Source of the DNA: Streptococcus vicugnae
GTDB lineage: Bacteria > Bacillota > Bacilli > Lactobacillales > Streptococcaceae
Assembly (NCBI RefSeq): GCF_016461705.1
Contig: NZ_JAEMHW010000001.1
Span: forward strand, 558,001 to 622,000
Reading direction: 5' to 3'
DNA length: 64,000 bases
Of the stretch, positions 29,289-36,968 are shown one piece after another (the stretch's first letter is position 1; each line of letters starts with the position of its first letter). The position numbers were made by a program, and so were the translations under genes. Below the pieces are notes generated by a model. The model saw nothing but the letters and a program-made list of their open reading frames with translations. It did not search any database and was not told where the DNA came from.

Positions 29289-29323
29289 ACGTAGTTATTA
29301 TTTACAAGACGCAGTAGTTTGGA

Positions 29324-29705
29324 CTTCAACAATCTATCCCCAGATTGTTGAAGGTCACTGTCAAAAAATATTAAAACAGCGATTACCAACTTTAGTCAAC
29401 TTAGAGTTTCCCATGCACAATTGATTAGGCGCTTTTTGACGCTTGCTTTGCAAGCTAGATTTCCAACCTCGAAAGATTCCCCCAAATCTTTCGAGCCATG
29501 GGGTGAGTTATAAAGGTTCGGGGAACCTTTATAATCGGGAAATAAAACTTACAAAGTAAGTGTCAAAAACGGTCTGGGGATAGACCGTTTTAGATCAGCA
29601 ACAAGCAATTAAGACTTGCTGAGAAATCGAATTTCTACGAAACTACTGATTCTCTTTTTAATTTCTAGGCTCATGAATAAAGTCTCCACTGGAGACTTTA
29701 TTTAT
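29324..29705 (+). ncRNA. Candidate large structured RNA (or palindromic repeat element)
   Basis: This gene-free stretch holds five strong hairpins: 29324-29353 (12 bp, loop ATCCCC), 29468-29495 (11 bp, loop CCCCCA), 29508-29534 (11 bp, loop CGGGG), 29566-29591 (10 bp, loop GGGGAT) and 29676-29702 (12 bp, loop ACT, followed by a T-rich tail). Loops 1 and 4 are exact complements, and loops 2 and 3 can pair C4 to G4. A long-range arm 29432-29454 pairs with 29548-29570 over 21 of 23 positions counting G-U, closing over hairpins 2 and 3. No ORF fits. Strand is guessed from the terminal hairpin; a MITE-like repeat is the main alternative. Confidence 0.4.
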
Positions 29706-29810
29706 CTCACTCCCTTTCTAATTTCAAAGAGTACGTTGTTAAACGTGATGGAAGAATTTGATTGAAAAACTGTTAGCTGCCTCTCTATCTATATTATTCG
29801 TAAAAGGTTT

Positions 29811-29834
29811 TAAAAAAATGCCCTATTGGGCATC
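29811..29834 (-). terminator. Terminator-like hairpin after the decayed small gene
   Basis: ATGCCC-AATA-GGGCAT followed by a T-run on the minus strand. Confidence 0.75.
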
Positions 29835-29839
29835 GAATA

Positions 29840-30062
29840 ACACAATTTTTTTTAAAAATATTAACAATAAGACCAGTACCTACTGATAGTAGGATAATAC
29901 CTATAAGAGCTCCACTCCACAAACTATTCAAAAGAAATGGTGACGTATTTTTGTTACCATGTTTTTTGTGTTGTCAAACAATTTGTAAGCTGTAAATAAT
30001 TGATAAACAGCTAACAATAAACAAGCAATACCAGCTAAAACTTCTAATATAGAATTTACCTC
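29840..30062 (-). pseudogene. Decayed paralogue of the 66-aa membrane protein at 36969
   Basis: Minus-strand translation gives VLAGIACLLLAVYQLFTAYKLF then, after a single-base frameshift near 29955, NTSPFLLNSLWSGALIGIILL. Both parts align with the intact protein at 36969-37169 (TSQFLLASLWSGGLSGIILF). The start codon is also lost, and no Blp-type box lies upstream. The remaining bases 30063-30180 hold nothing recognisable. Confidence 0.7.
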
Positions 30063-30180
30063 TTTTCATTTGAAGTTTTGTTAATTGTTATCTAAATAAA
30101 GTATATATTTTCATTGAAATAATGCAAGTTTTTTGTTGAATTTATCAGAAAAAACGTAACATTTCTAATGCACCATATTG

Positions 30181-31545
30181 CTAGGATTCATAGATTCTCA
30201 AAATTTGTCTAAAGAAGTGATTTGAGCTGCTTGTTTCAATGGAGAGATTGTCATATTCTTGCTGAAATTCACTAACTGTTGCTAAGCCAGTACCACGATT
30301 GTCTCCTTTGCTTGAATAGCCTTTTTGATAAATGTTATCAATCGGAATATTATCTTCTTTGGTTGAATTTTCAATCATAAAAACAAAGTTATCATCTTGA
30401 TAAAAATTCGCTACGGATATTTTAGGAACATCTGACAACACTGCGGCTTCAATCGCATTATCAAACAAGATAGCAAGGATACGAATGTAGGTAATAAGTG
30501 GAATTTTGGGACACTCCACGACTTCAGGAACTTCCAAAGTAATGGTGATTCCAAGATTTTCAGCCTCTAGAAATTTAGCAGACATCAAACTTTTGATGGC
30601 ACTATTTGAAATATGAGACAAGCGTGTCAAATCGAATTTGCTATTTTTGACGAGCTTCTCAGAATCGTTGGCAATGTCATTGTAGATTTTTTTGATAGTT
30701 TCCAAGTCATTTCGCTCGATACTTTCTCCTATACTCAACAAAATATTGGCATAGTCATGTCTGAAACTTCTGACCTCTTGGTACAAACTTTCCACATGTT
30801 TGCTGTAATTTTCCAGCGAAATTAATTCTAGCTCCTGCTGCCTTTGTAATTCTATCTCTTGTTCACGGACGTATTTGTAATTCAGATAGAACAAAAATAG
30901 AAAAAGAAGAATAATGTAAACAAAAGTAACTCTTTCTCTAAACGATTCACTACCTACGCTACCAAATGGACTTTTCAAAGCAACATAATCTATTCCAAAA
31001 AAATAGAAAGCCATTAGCAGATTAATCAAGATAAGACTTGTCGAGCTAAGGTAATTTTGCAAGGTCTTTTTGACATTTGAAATATCAATTTCCAGTAATT
31101 TTGAAGCCATAAAATAGATTGGAACGGGTGTCCAGATGTCAACATGAGCAATCCATGACTGTCCGATAGCATTGATTCTTGTGGAAAATAGCGCCGCTAA
31201 TGAATAAGACACCGTCCTAAGCAAAATATCCTCTACCGCAACTGGAAAAAGCCCATAAAAAATATGATACCTTGGTAGCAAGGACCTATCATGACGGTAA
31301 GATAAGGTGGTAAACCACAACAACACCACAATATTTTTAATCATGACAGTTTTGAAACCGTCCATATCCGCAAAGCACAAAAGCATGACAACCGCAAAGC
31401 CTGATGCAAGAATTGGCAACACTAAAACAGATACTAGCCATTCCCAAACGGCAAGTCGGTACTTGGTAATGCTCTTAAATAGGATAGCATACCCCAAAAA
31501 CGTGACAAAGGTTTCTAAAAACGCAATTAAACTCCTTAAATCCAA
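30181..31545 (-). CDS. Second BlpH-like peptide-sensing histidine kinase
   Basis: A 454-aa HPK10-type kinase: about six or seven N-terminal membrane segments (residues 1-220), a coiled linker, the phospho-acceptor histidine in SFRHDYANILLS (about 265) and a GHKL ATPase with NAIEAA and GTGLATV motifs. This type senses processed peptides outside the cell. Start codon is TTG with GGAG close by, 12 bp after the response regulator gene. It is similar in design to BlpH at 34380 but distinct in sequence, and no pheromone gene is next to it. Confidence 0.88.
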   Translation of the reverse strand: MDLRSLIAFLETFVTFLGYAILFKSITKYRLAVWEWLVSVLVLPILASGFAVVMLLCFADMDGFKTVMIKNIVVLLWFTTLSYRHDRSLLPRYHIFYGLFPVAVEDILLRTVSYSLAALFSTRINAIGQSWIAHVDIWTPVPIYFMASKLLEIDISNVKKTLQNYLSSTSLILINLLMAFYFFGIDYVALKSPFGSVGSESFRERVTFVYIILLFLFLFYLNYKYVREQEIELQRQQELELISLENYSKHVESLYQEVRSFRHDYANILLSIGESIERNDLETIKKIYNDIANDSEKLVKNSKFDLTRLSHISNSAIKSLMSAKFLEAENLGITITLEVPEVVECPKIPLITYIRILAILFDNAIEAAVLSDVPKISVANFYQDDNFVFMIENSTKEDNIPIDNIYQKGYSSKGDNRGTGLATVSEFQQEYDNLSIETSSSNHFFRQILRIYES

Positions 31546-31557
31546 AACTTCTCCACT

Positions 31558-32286
31558 CTAACTTTCTAGTTTAGTTTTTAATTCTTTCATGTGTTTTTTG
31601 GAAACGTAGCAAGATTTTCCACCTACAAAATAAACAAGCCCTTCTTTTTTATCCAAACTGACAACATTATCAGGATTAATCAGATAGGATTTATGGCATT
31701 GAAATAGCTTATAATTTGCCTTTTTAACTTCTCTAATTGTCCCGTAAAAATTACGCTGTCCTGTCCGTGTCACCAACATCAAACGGTGCGCTTCCGCCGT
31801 TTCAAAATAAAGAATATCTTCAAACGGTATTCTGATTTTGGTTTTATTGTTTTCAAAAATAAAGGTATCCAAGCTTAGGCGAGGCACTTGTCCTTCAACG
31901 ACTTTCTTTAAACAAGCCTGCAAATTTTCCTTGATTGCCAAGTCACTGTCAGTTTTATCAATAAAATCAAGGGCACTGACTTGCGCACGATAGGTCAGGA
32001 GCATAAATTCAGAATGCGTTGTAACAAAGACAAGTGTTGCTGTTTTCGAAACGTCTCTAATCGCCTTGGCAACTTCAATTCCTTTCGTTTTATCGCCATT
32101 GATATCCAAATCCAAGAAAAAGATTTGAGGAGCCGTTTCATCAATAAGAGTGATAAGACGACTAGGCTCACCAAACAATTCAAAACAACGATGTTGCCAC
32201 TGATTGTCCACAAGCACCTCGTCAATCATTTTTTCCAAGCGAAACTGCTGATTTACGTCATCTTCCAAAACATAAATATCAATCAT
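31558..32286 (-). CDS. Second BlpR-like LytTR response regulator
   Basis: A 242-aa regulator with a receiver domain (phospho-acceptor Asp in FFLDLDI, about residue 59) and a C-terminal LytTR DNA-binding domain (about 140-240). It closely parallels BlpR at 35695 (TLVFVTTHSEFMLLTYRA in both with small changes) and probably arose by duplication. The start at 32286 has GGAG at 8 nt. Its promoter has an extended -10 but no Blp box, so unlike blpSRH it is not obviously under autoinduction. Confidence 0.9.
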   Translation of the reverse strand: MIDIYVLEDDVNQQFRLEKMIDEVLVDNQWQHRCFELFGEPSRLITLIDETAPQIFFLDLDINGDKTKGIEVAKAIRDVSKTATLVFVTTHSEFMLLTYRAQVSALDFIDKTDSDLAIKENLQACLKKVVEGQVPRLSLDTFIFENNKTKIRIPFEDILYFETAEAHRLMLVTRTGQRNFYGTIREVKKANYKLFQCHKSYLINPDNVVSLDKKEGLVYFVGGKSCYVSKKHMKELKTKLES

Positions 32287-32342
32287 TTTCTTCTCTCCTA
32301 AACAGTAACTTTGCTTTCTAAACATGAAATGATCTCCCTCTT

Positions 32343-32351
32343 ATTGTAACA
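32343..32351 (-). promoter_or_regulatory. Extended -10 of the second two-component operon
   Basis: TGT-TACAAT on the minus strand (hexamer at 32343-32348), about 57 bp before the regulator ATG; no LytTR direct repeat is seen upstream. Confidence 0.5.
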
Positions 32352-32357
32352 TATCAA

Positions 32358-32386
32358 AAATTCCCTATCACATTGATAGAGAATTT
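32358..32386 (-). terminator. Terminator of the 97-aa immunity gene
   Basis: A 13-bp stem AAATTCTCTATCA / TGATAGGGAATTT on the minus strand overlaps the stop codon of the gene at 32385. Confidence 0.75.
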
Positions 32387-32678
32387 ACAGTATTCTGATG
32401 TTTTGAAGTGCTCTTAACTCTTTTAGTTTCGCCGATTGTTCCCTTGTTGGGTGAATAGCATTTTCCACCAAAACAGTTGATAAATCAACATTTAAACGAC
32501 TTAAAATATAGGGCCTTGACGTCCCACTATTTTTCAATTCTTCATGATAAGATTGCAATAATTGTCGTAACGGGTTGATTTTCACATTGTTATCAAGAGT
32601 TGCTAGCAAATCATCAATAATGATTAATGCTTCGTCTCTTCTTTCTTTTCCCCCAGAAAACCACTTTAAATTCGGCAT
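32385..32678 (-). CDS. Bacteriocin immunity protein, EntA-immunity-like
   Basis: A 97-aa soluble helical protein (MPNLKWFSGGKERRDEALII at the N-terminus) whose size, charge pattern and FSGGKERR start resemble the four-helix enterocin A immunity family common in blp loci. Such proteins protect the producer or bystanders against class II bacteriocins by acting at the mannose-PTS target. It follows the 50-aa membrane peptide gene downstream of a Blp box at 33028, so it is expected to be quorum-induced. No partner bacteriocin is adjacent. Confidence 0.7.
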   Translation of the reverse strand: MPNLKWFSGGKERRDEALIIIDDLLATLDNNVKINPLRQLLQSYHEELKNSGTSRPYILSRLNVDLSTVLVENAIHPTREQSAKLKELRALQNIRIL

Positions 32679-32724
32679 AAATCTTCCTCCAAATACTTAT
32701 TAGCTCGCTGTTAGGTAATATTAG

Positions 32725-32877
32725 TTAGTCAAAAGAAACTCTACGAATAAAGGTGACAATGAGTAAAGCGACTACGTAATATGGCAGAAAGCGAGTACCG
32801 AGCAAAGCCGCTACAACACCAGCTCCCATTCCTATTATCAAGCTATTTAATATTGGATTTTTAACTATTTTTTTCAT
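32725..32877 (-). CDS. Small membrane peptide, Blp-regulated
   Basis: A 50-aa peptide with a short charged start (MKKIVKNPIL) and two hydrophobic stretches around GMGAGVVAALLGTRF. GGGAG lies 5 nt before the ATG at 32877; a longer frame to 32952 has no ribosome site. It lacks a double-glycine leader, so it is not an obvious bacteriocin; an immunity or accessory role is possible. First gene after the box at 33028. Confidence 0.6.
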   Translation of the reverse strand: MKKIVKNPILNSLIIGMGAGVVAALLGTRFLPYYVVALLIVTFIRRVSFD

Positions 32878-33027
32878 CTTTTCTCCCTGAAAGTCTAAAT
32901 CATCAAGAACACTTGGCAAACTGTCCAAGAAAAATTTTTCACATCTCTCCACGATTCCCTCACATTAGAAAGTTATTTAATAACCACTAATTACTATAAT
33001 CCTTTTTGAGTGATAATTTCATTTAAT

Positions 33028-33060
33028 GTCATGAAATGACCAAAAATAGTCGTGAAAGGT
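33028..33060 (-). promoter_or_regulatory. BlpR/BlpS box A
   Basis: Minus strand ACCTTTCACGAC-N9-TCATTTCATGAC, two halves 21 bp apart. Drives the 32877 and 32678 genes. The rest of the 270-bp gap (32953-33222) shows only this box and a TATAGT -10. Confidence 0.75.
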
Positions 33061-33222
33061 CAAAATTGTCAGTTAAGGCGTTTTATGACTTACCTGCCTT
33101 TTTGGCACAGCAGTAACAATTTTGAAAATAAATGCTTCAATCATCGTTTGATAATTGCTGTATTGACAAGCTTTCCCAAGTGTCGTGATGATGTTTTCTA
33201 TTATTTTTTTATACTAAAGTTA

Positions 33223-33534
33223 TCAATAACCGCCGCCCACGACACCCATAGCTATGAGACCACGTCCGAGATTTTTTTCAAATTCTCCATATGTCGCGAT
33301 TTTTTGATAAAAAGTGTTCACCGATGCGCTCATTTTTGTTTTCTTGGCAATATTTGCAACACCGATTCGACGTAAATCAGATACCAAAGACATCACAGCT
33401 CTATCAAAATCCTGACCTGCTTCTACCGCATTTTTGAAAGTTAGTAGTGCTTGACGTTCTTCATCTTTGATGTCAACAGACAAGACAAGGTCATAAACCT
33501 CATTTAACAACTCTTCTTTTACTAATTTTGTCAT
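33223..33534 (-). CDS. Bacteriocin immunity protein, EntA-immunity family
   Basis: A 103-aa helical protein: LLNEVYDLVLSVDIKDEERQ, then LTFKNAVEAGQDF, then FYQKIATYGEFEKNLGRGL. The pattern fits the PedB/EntA immunity family, soluble four-helix bundles with a flexible C-terminus. AAGGAG precedes the ATG. Last gene of the operon that begins with the box at 34081. Confidence 0.8.
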   Translation of the reverse strand: MTKLVKEELLNEVYDLVLSVDIKDEERQALLTFKNAVEAGQDFDRAVMSLVSDLRRIGVANIAKKTKMSASVNTFYQKIATYGEFEKNLGRGLIAMGVVGGGY

Positions 33535-33545
33535 AATGTCTCCTT

Positions 33546-33693
33546 CTAAGGCAATAAAGCATTGACAAGACTACGACCAAAGTCGCGTCCAGACATGTAA
33601 ATCATTTTTAAACCTGCGGATAAACGGTTAATAACAAATGATGCCAATAACCAAAACCGCTGTTTTATGCTTTGAAAATAATGTTTTTATCAT
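33546..33693 (-). pseudogene. Small ORF, apparently frameshifted
   Basis: An ATG at 33693 with GGAG reads MIKTLFSKHKTAVLVIGI then stops at 33628. The next frame continues as FVINRLSAGLKMIYMSG and RDFGRSLVNALLP up to 33546, ending in the ribosome site of the immunity gene. The join suggests a roughly 49-aa membrane-anchored peptide broken by one frameshift, though two overlapping frames of chance cannot be excluded. Confidence 0.45.
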
Positions 33694-33702
33694 AAATACT
33701 CC

Positions 33703-34002
33703 CTATAACCCCAATATTTCAGAAAATGGCAAGTAATCCGTCGTAAATTCTAGCTTTTGAGCTTCGTCAGCAGAGACTTGAGCTTGTTGAATGAAATTTT
33801 TTTGAAAGTCAGCCAAAGTCAACTCAGAATGGCAAAGCCAATGATTTCCAGTTGTGATGTACCATTTCCCCAAAGGTTTCAACATCGTCGAAAACTGCAA
33901 CTTTTTTGTCAGATTTGTCTGGTCGATAACATAGATTTTTTCATGCGTATAGGTTGGAAAAACAATCTTTTTAATCAATTGTTTTACTGATGCCACTGAC
34001 AT
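33703..34002 (-). CDS. Hypothetical protein, Blp-regulated
   Basis: A 99-aa, mostly soluble protein (start MSVASVKQLIKKIVF) with an AGG ribosome site 8 nt before the ATG at 34002; a GTG at 34011 is possible. I do not recognise the family. It contains WYITTGNHWLCHSELTLADF and an acidic C-terminus. It is the first gene after the box at 34081 and shares its operon with an immunity gene, so a role in bacteriocin production or protection is plausible. Confidence 0.6.
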   Translation of the reverse strand: MSVASVKQLIKKIVFPTYTHEKIYVIDQTNLTKKLQFSTMLKPLGKWYITTGNHWLCHSELTLADFQKNFIQQAQVSADEAQKLEFTTDYLPFSEILGL

Positions 34003-34080
34003 GACAATCACCTGCTTTCACTTATATTTCTTATAACACGCCTACATTATACTCCTTTTCAACTCATAACGAACACCCAA

Positions 34081-34113
34081 GTCGCAAAACGTTGTTTTTT
34101 AGTCGCGAATGGT
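34081..34113 (-). promoter_or_regulatory. BlpR/BlpS box B
   Basis: Minus strand ACCATTCGCGAC-N9-ACGTTTTGCGAC; drives 34002, 33693 and 33534. It lies back-to-back with box C, 15 bp away. Confidence 0.8.
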
Positions 34114-34128
34114 AATTTTTTAATACTT

Positions 34129-34161
34129 ACCGTTTACGACCGAAAAATGACTTTTTATGAC
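34129..34161 (+). promoter_or_regulatory. BlpR/BlpS box C (gsp)
   Basis: ACCGTTTACGAC-N9-ACTTTTTATGAC; TGC-TACAAT (34188-34196) follows 29 bp later. Puts the pheromone under its own control. Confidence 0.85.
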
Positions 34162-34220
34162 TTAGAAAAAGCTTTTAAGAACTTTTCTGCTACAATTAAT
34201 CACTAAGGAGGTTTATAAAA

Positions 34221-34358
34221 ATGATGACAGAAAAAATGTTTAAAGAATTAAATCAATCTGAATTAGAGAAAACGATTGGTGGAAAGAATAGGGATTTCTT
34301 AATTGTTGGACCTTTCGATTGGTTGAAGAAAAATCATAAGCCTACTAAACACGCTTAA
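34221..34358 (+). CDS. gsp: Double-glycine pheromone, GSP/BlpC-like
   Basis: A 45-aa prepeptide with a 21-residue double-glycine leader (ending LEKTIGG) and a 24-residue cationic product whose core is DFLIVGPFDWLKKNHK. AAGGAGG stands 9 nt before the first of two ATG codons. The product matches what I recall of the gallocin-stimulating peptide GSP of S. gallolyticus, the inducer sensed by BlpH. It is convergent with blpH, faces an autoinduction box, and would be cleaved and exported by BlpA/BlpB. Confidence 0.88.
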   Translation: MMTEKMFKELNQSELEKTIGGKNRDFLIVGPFDWLKKNHKPTKHA

Positions 34359-34362
34359 ACCA

Positions 34363-34397
34363 AAAATCATTCGACTATTTCAGTCGAATGATTTTTT
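34363..34397. terminator. gsp terminator overlapping the blpH stop
   Basis: A 13-bp stem AAATCATTCGACT / AGTCGAATGATTT with T-run. The blpH stop codon (34380-34382) lies at its loop. Confidence 0.9.
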
Positions 34398-35687
34398 GAT
34401 TCGTATTGTTTGTCTGAAATGATAATTTTTACTTGATGTTTGTACCGACATATTTGGATATTTTTTCAACATCTGGTTAACCGTTTTAAGACCAACACCT
34501 CGTCCAAAGCCCTTACTTGAATAATTCTTCTGATAAATCAATTCCACAGGAACTCGCTCTTCTTTTGTGGTGTTATCGATAATTAGTAAATAGTCATCTC
34601 CTTGATAGAAACAAGCAATAATCATGGCAGGCTTTTCAGCTTCAATAGCCGCTTCAATCGCATTGTCACATAAAATGGAGACGAGCCGCACATAATCTAA
34701 CAAAGGAATATCTGGAGCTCCAATTTTATCTTTAACTTCTAATTCTACCTCAATATGATGAGATTCCGCTTCTAAAAATTTAGCTGATAAAAGGCTTTTT
34801 ATCGCATCATTATCAATATTAGTCAATCGTCCAATATTGAAGCGACTATGTTGAATAAACTTTCCAGAATCCTCTAAAACGGCATTATAAATATTCTTCA
34901 CCATGCTCATATCATCTTGGTCGATTCCCTCTTTTAAACTCGCTAAGATATTAGCATAATCATGACGAAAAGCTCTTAGTTCTTCATATAGGCTTTCGAT
35001 TTGTTTACTATACACTGACAAAGAATGCAGTTCTTGTTCTCGCGCTAACGACACTTCTTTCTCAAGCCAATTTTGATAAGAGCGATTCATATAAAACAGC
35101 ATTAAAATGAAGAAAGTGAAATAGAGAACTACCAACCATTGGCGATAAACCAAGTTTGGGACACCACCATAAACTTCCATACCTGTTAGAAATTCAATCA
35201 TGACATAGTAAAACATCATTGTTACATCTGTAAATATTAGTTTCTTTCGTAGATTCTTTATCTCACTTAGTTCAATAAAAGTTTGAAAGTTAATTTTGAA
35301 CAACTTCACCATCATAAAATACATCAGAACTATTGAAAATTCTACAATGACAAATAATAAATTATTTTTATCTAAATCGGTATAACTAAAATTAAAAAAT
35401 GGAATAATAAAGAAGCTAATAATTCTTTTAAAAGCACTCTCTATAACCCATGGAATACTCCCATAAAATACGTATAGAGAAAAAGGCAAGGTTTTATCTC
35501 TCAAATAAGATAGAAGCATCAAAATTAAAATACGACCGATAATAGTGTAAAACCATGTGAAATCAATGACAAAGAAAGTAACAGCTATCGTTATTATTTC
35601 CCACAATTTCAGCTTTGCTCCTCTAACATTAGAGTAAATCAACATAATCACAGGATAGTAAGCTAGTTCACTTAGATAATTGCTCAT
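34380..35687 (-). CDS. blpH: Peptide-sensing histidine kinase BlpH
   Basis: A 435-aa HPK10 kinase with about six membrane segments (residues 1-205), a coiled linker, the phospho-acceptor in AFRHDYANILAS (about 246) and a GHKL ATPase (NAIEAAIEA, GFGRGVGLKTV). It is expected to bind GSP outside the membrane and phosphorylate BlpR. Last gene of blpS-blpR-blpH, ending within the terminator shared with gsp. Family is secure; ligand is inferred from position. Confidence 0.9.
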   Translation of the reverse strand: MSNYLSELAYYPVIMLIYSNVRGAKLKLWEIITIAVTFFVIDFTWFYTIIGRILILMLLSYLRDKTLPFSLYVFYGSIPWVIESAFKRIISFFIIPFFNFSYTDLDKNNLLFVIVEFSIVLMYFMMVKLFKINFQTFIELSEIKNLRKKLIFTDVTMMFYYVMIEFLTGMEVYGGVPNLVYRQWLVVLYFTFFILMLFYMNRSYQNWLEKEVSLAREQELHSLSVYSKQIESLYEELRAFRHDYANILASLKEGIDQDDMSMVKNIYNAVLEDSGKFIQHSRFNIGRLTNIDNDAIKSLLSAKFLEAESHHIEVELEVKDKIGAPDIPLLDYVRLVSILCDNAIEAAIEAEKPAMIIACFYQGDDYLLIIDNTTKEERVPVELIYQKNYSSKGFGRGVGLKTVNQMLKKYPNMSVQTSSKNYHFRQTIRIKKSFD

Positions 35688-35694
35688 TAGCTTT

Positions 35695-36426
35695 TCACCT
35701 CATCTCATTTAATAGAGGTTTTATTTTATCCCTCGAAACTAGGCAAGTGTCTCCAGTTTCAAAGTAAACACACCGTGTCGCTTTATCAAATCTGACTACA
35801 TTATCCACATTAATGACAAAAGAACGGTGACACTTGAAAAGACGTTTGTCTGATTTAGCAATCTCTGCAATCGTTGCATAAAATTCCATTCTGTCATTTT
35901 TCGTATGCAAAATCACGCGGTGCACAGCAGGAGAGGTTTCAAAATAGAGAATGTCACTATATGGCATGCGCACACGTGCTTTAGGAGTTTCAAACAAAAA
36001 GGAGTTTTCGCCGAAATTATCATTTTGATGTTTCATGGCTTCCTTTAGGCACAACTCTATGCGTTCACTAAATGCTTGGTCATTCAGGTTCTTATCAATA
36101 AAATCAATTGCCCCTACTAACGCTTGGTAGGTCAGCAGCATAAATTCTGAATGAGTTGTTACAAAAACAATGATAGCTGTTGCATCTTTTTCACGAATAG
36201 CTTTAGCGACATCAATTCCTTGTTTTTCGTCGTCTCTGATTTCTAAATCAAGAAAGAAAATTTGATGCTCTCCTTTTTCAGTTGCCTTAGCTATAATCTC
36301 ATTTGCGGAACTAAACACCTCTATTCTCTGATAGTCCCAATTATTTTTTGCCATAATGGTCGCAATCTCGCGTTCCATACGAAATTGCTGTATGATATTA
36401 TCCTCTAGTACATAAATATCTAACAT
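35695..36426 (-). CDS. blpR: LytTR response regulator BlpR
   Basis: A 243-aa regulator: receiver (Asp in FFLDLEIRDDE, about 58) and LytTR domain (about 140-240, ending in CLVSRDKIKPLL). The length equals that reported for BlpR of S. gallolyticus. When phosphorylated it should bind the 33-bp direct-repeat boxes found across the island and switch on bacteriocin genes. Preceded by GGAG and located between blpS and blpH. Confidence 0.92.
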   Translation of the reverse strand: MLDIYVLEDNIIQQFRMEREIATIMAKNNWDYQRIEVFSSANEIIAKATEKGEHQIFFLDLEIRDDEKQGIDVAKAIREKDATAIIVFVTTHSEFMLLTYQALVGAIDFIDKNLNDQAFSERIELCLKEAMKHQNDNFGENSFLFETPKARVRMPYSDILYFETSPAVHRVILHTKNDRMEFYATIAEIAKSDKRLFKCHRSFVINVDNVVRFDKATRCVYFETGDTCLVSRDKIKPLLNEMR

Positions 36427-36442
36427 AAATCTCCTCTAAAAA

Positions 36443-36769
36443 TCAGTCATTTGAGATGATTTCTTTTAGTTGACTTCCTTTACTTCGTGCATAATGTACA
36501 GGTCGCTTTTCATCTCCAACATATAAAAGTCGCTGCTCTCTATCCATTATTCGTATTTTATCCCTATTTACCAAAGTATCACGGTGACACCTAAAGAACT
36601 GATGATATTCTCTTTCAATATCTTTTAATTGATGATAAATGTGATATTCCTCATCAGCGGTTACCACCTTGACCATATGAATTTTTTCCTTAGAGACTTG
36701 AATAAAAAGGATATCGTCAATAGCCAATTTATAATCTCGCCTGTTAATTGTAAATTTAAAATATTTCAT
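36443..36769 (-). CDS. blpS: LytTR-only regulator BlpS
   Basis: A 108-aa protein that is nothing but a LytTR DNA-binding domain (VSKEKIHMVKVV, FFRCHRDTLVN, RDKIRIMDREQRLLY). Size and design equal BlpS, which in S. gallolyticus has been described as a repressor competing with BlpR for the same operator. It is the first gene of the blpSRH operon behind box D, so activator and repressor are induced together. Confidence 0.9.
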   Translation of the reverse strand: MKYFKFTINRRDYKLAIDDILFIQVSKEKIHMVKVVTADEEYHIYHQLKDIEREYHQFFRCHRDTLVNRDKIRIMDREQRLLYVGDEKRPVHYARSKGSQLKEIISND

Positions 36770-36826
36770 AAATCATTATTCCCTCCAATAACATTATAAA
36801 GGAAATACTGATAAAAAAATCTCCAA

Positions 36827-36859
36827 GTCATAAACAGACAAAATAAGGTCACGAACGGT
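36827..36859 (-). promoter_or_regulatory. BlpR/BlpS box D (blpSRH)
   Basis: Minus strand ACCGTTCGTGAC-N9-TCTGTTTATGAC, followed by a CATTTTACTATGTTAC region and blpS. Gives autoregulation of the regulators. Confidence 0.8.
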
Positions 36860-36901
36860 CACTTTTTATTGTAACATAGTAAAATGATATTCTGATATAC
36901 T

Positions 36902-36951
36902 AAAAAACAAAAATTAAACACACTAACAACTAGTGGATAATTTTTGTTTTT
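36902..36951 (-). terminator. AT-rich terminator of the 66-aa gene
   Basis: A stem AAAAACAAAAATTA / TAATTTTTGTTTTT closing over an inner CACTA/TAGTG pair, with T-run. Confidence 0.65.
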
Positions 36952-36968
36952 CCATATTAGAGAAGTGA

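Noticed and set aside
29158..29424. Plus-strand frame through the tRNA and hairpins
   Set aside because: It runs across a tRNA gene and its terminator, so it is not protein-coding.
29241..29705. CRISPR array or retron RNA as explanation of the hairpins
   Set aside because: The hairpins differ in sequence and spacing, there are no regular repeats and no cas or reverse transcriptase gene nearby.
33052..33375. Plus-strand frame of 107 codons near box A
   Set aside because: It overlaps a Blp box and is antisense to the immunity gene at 33223, without a ribosome site.
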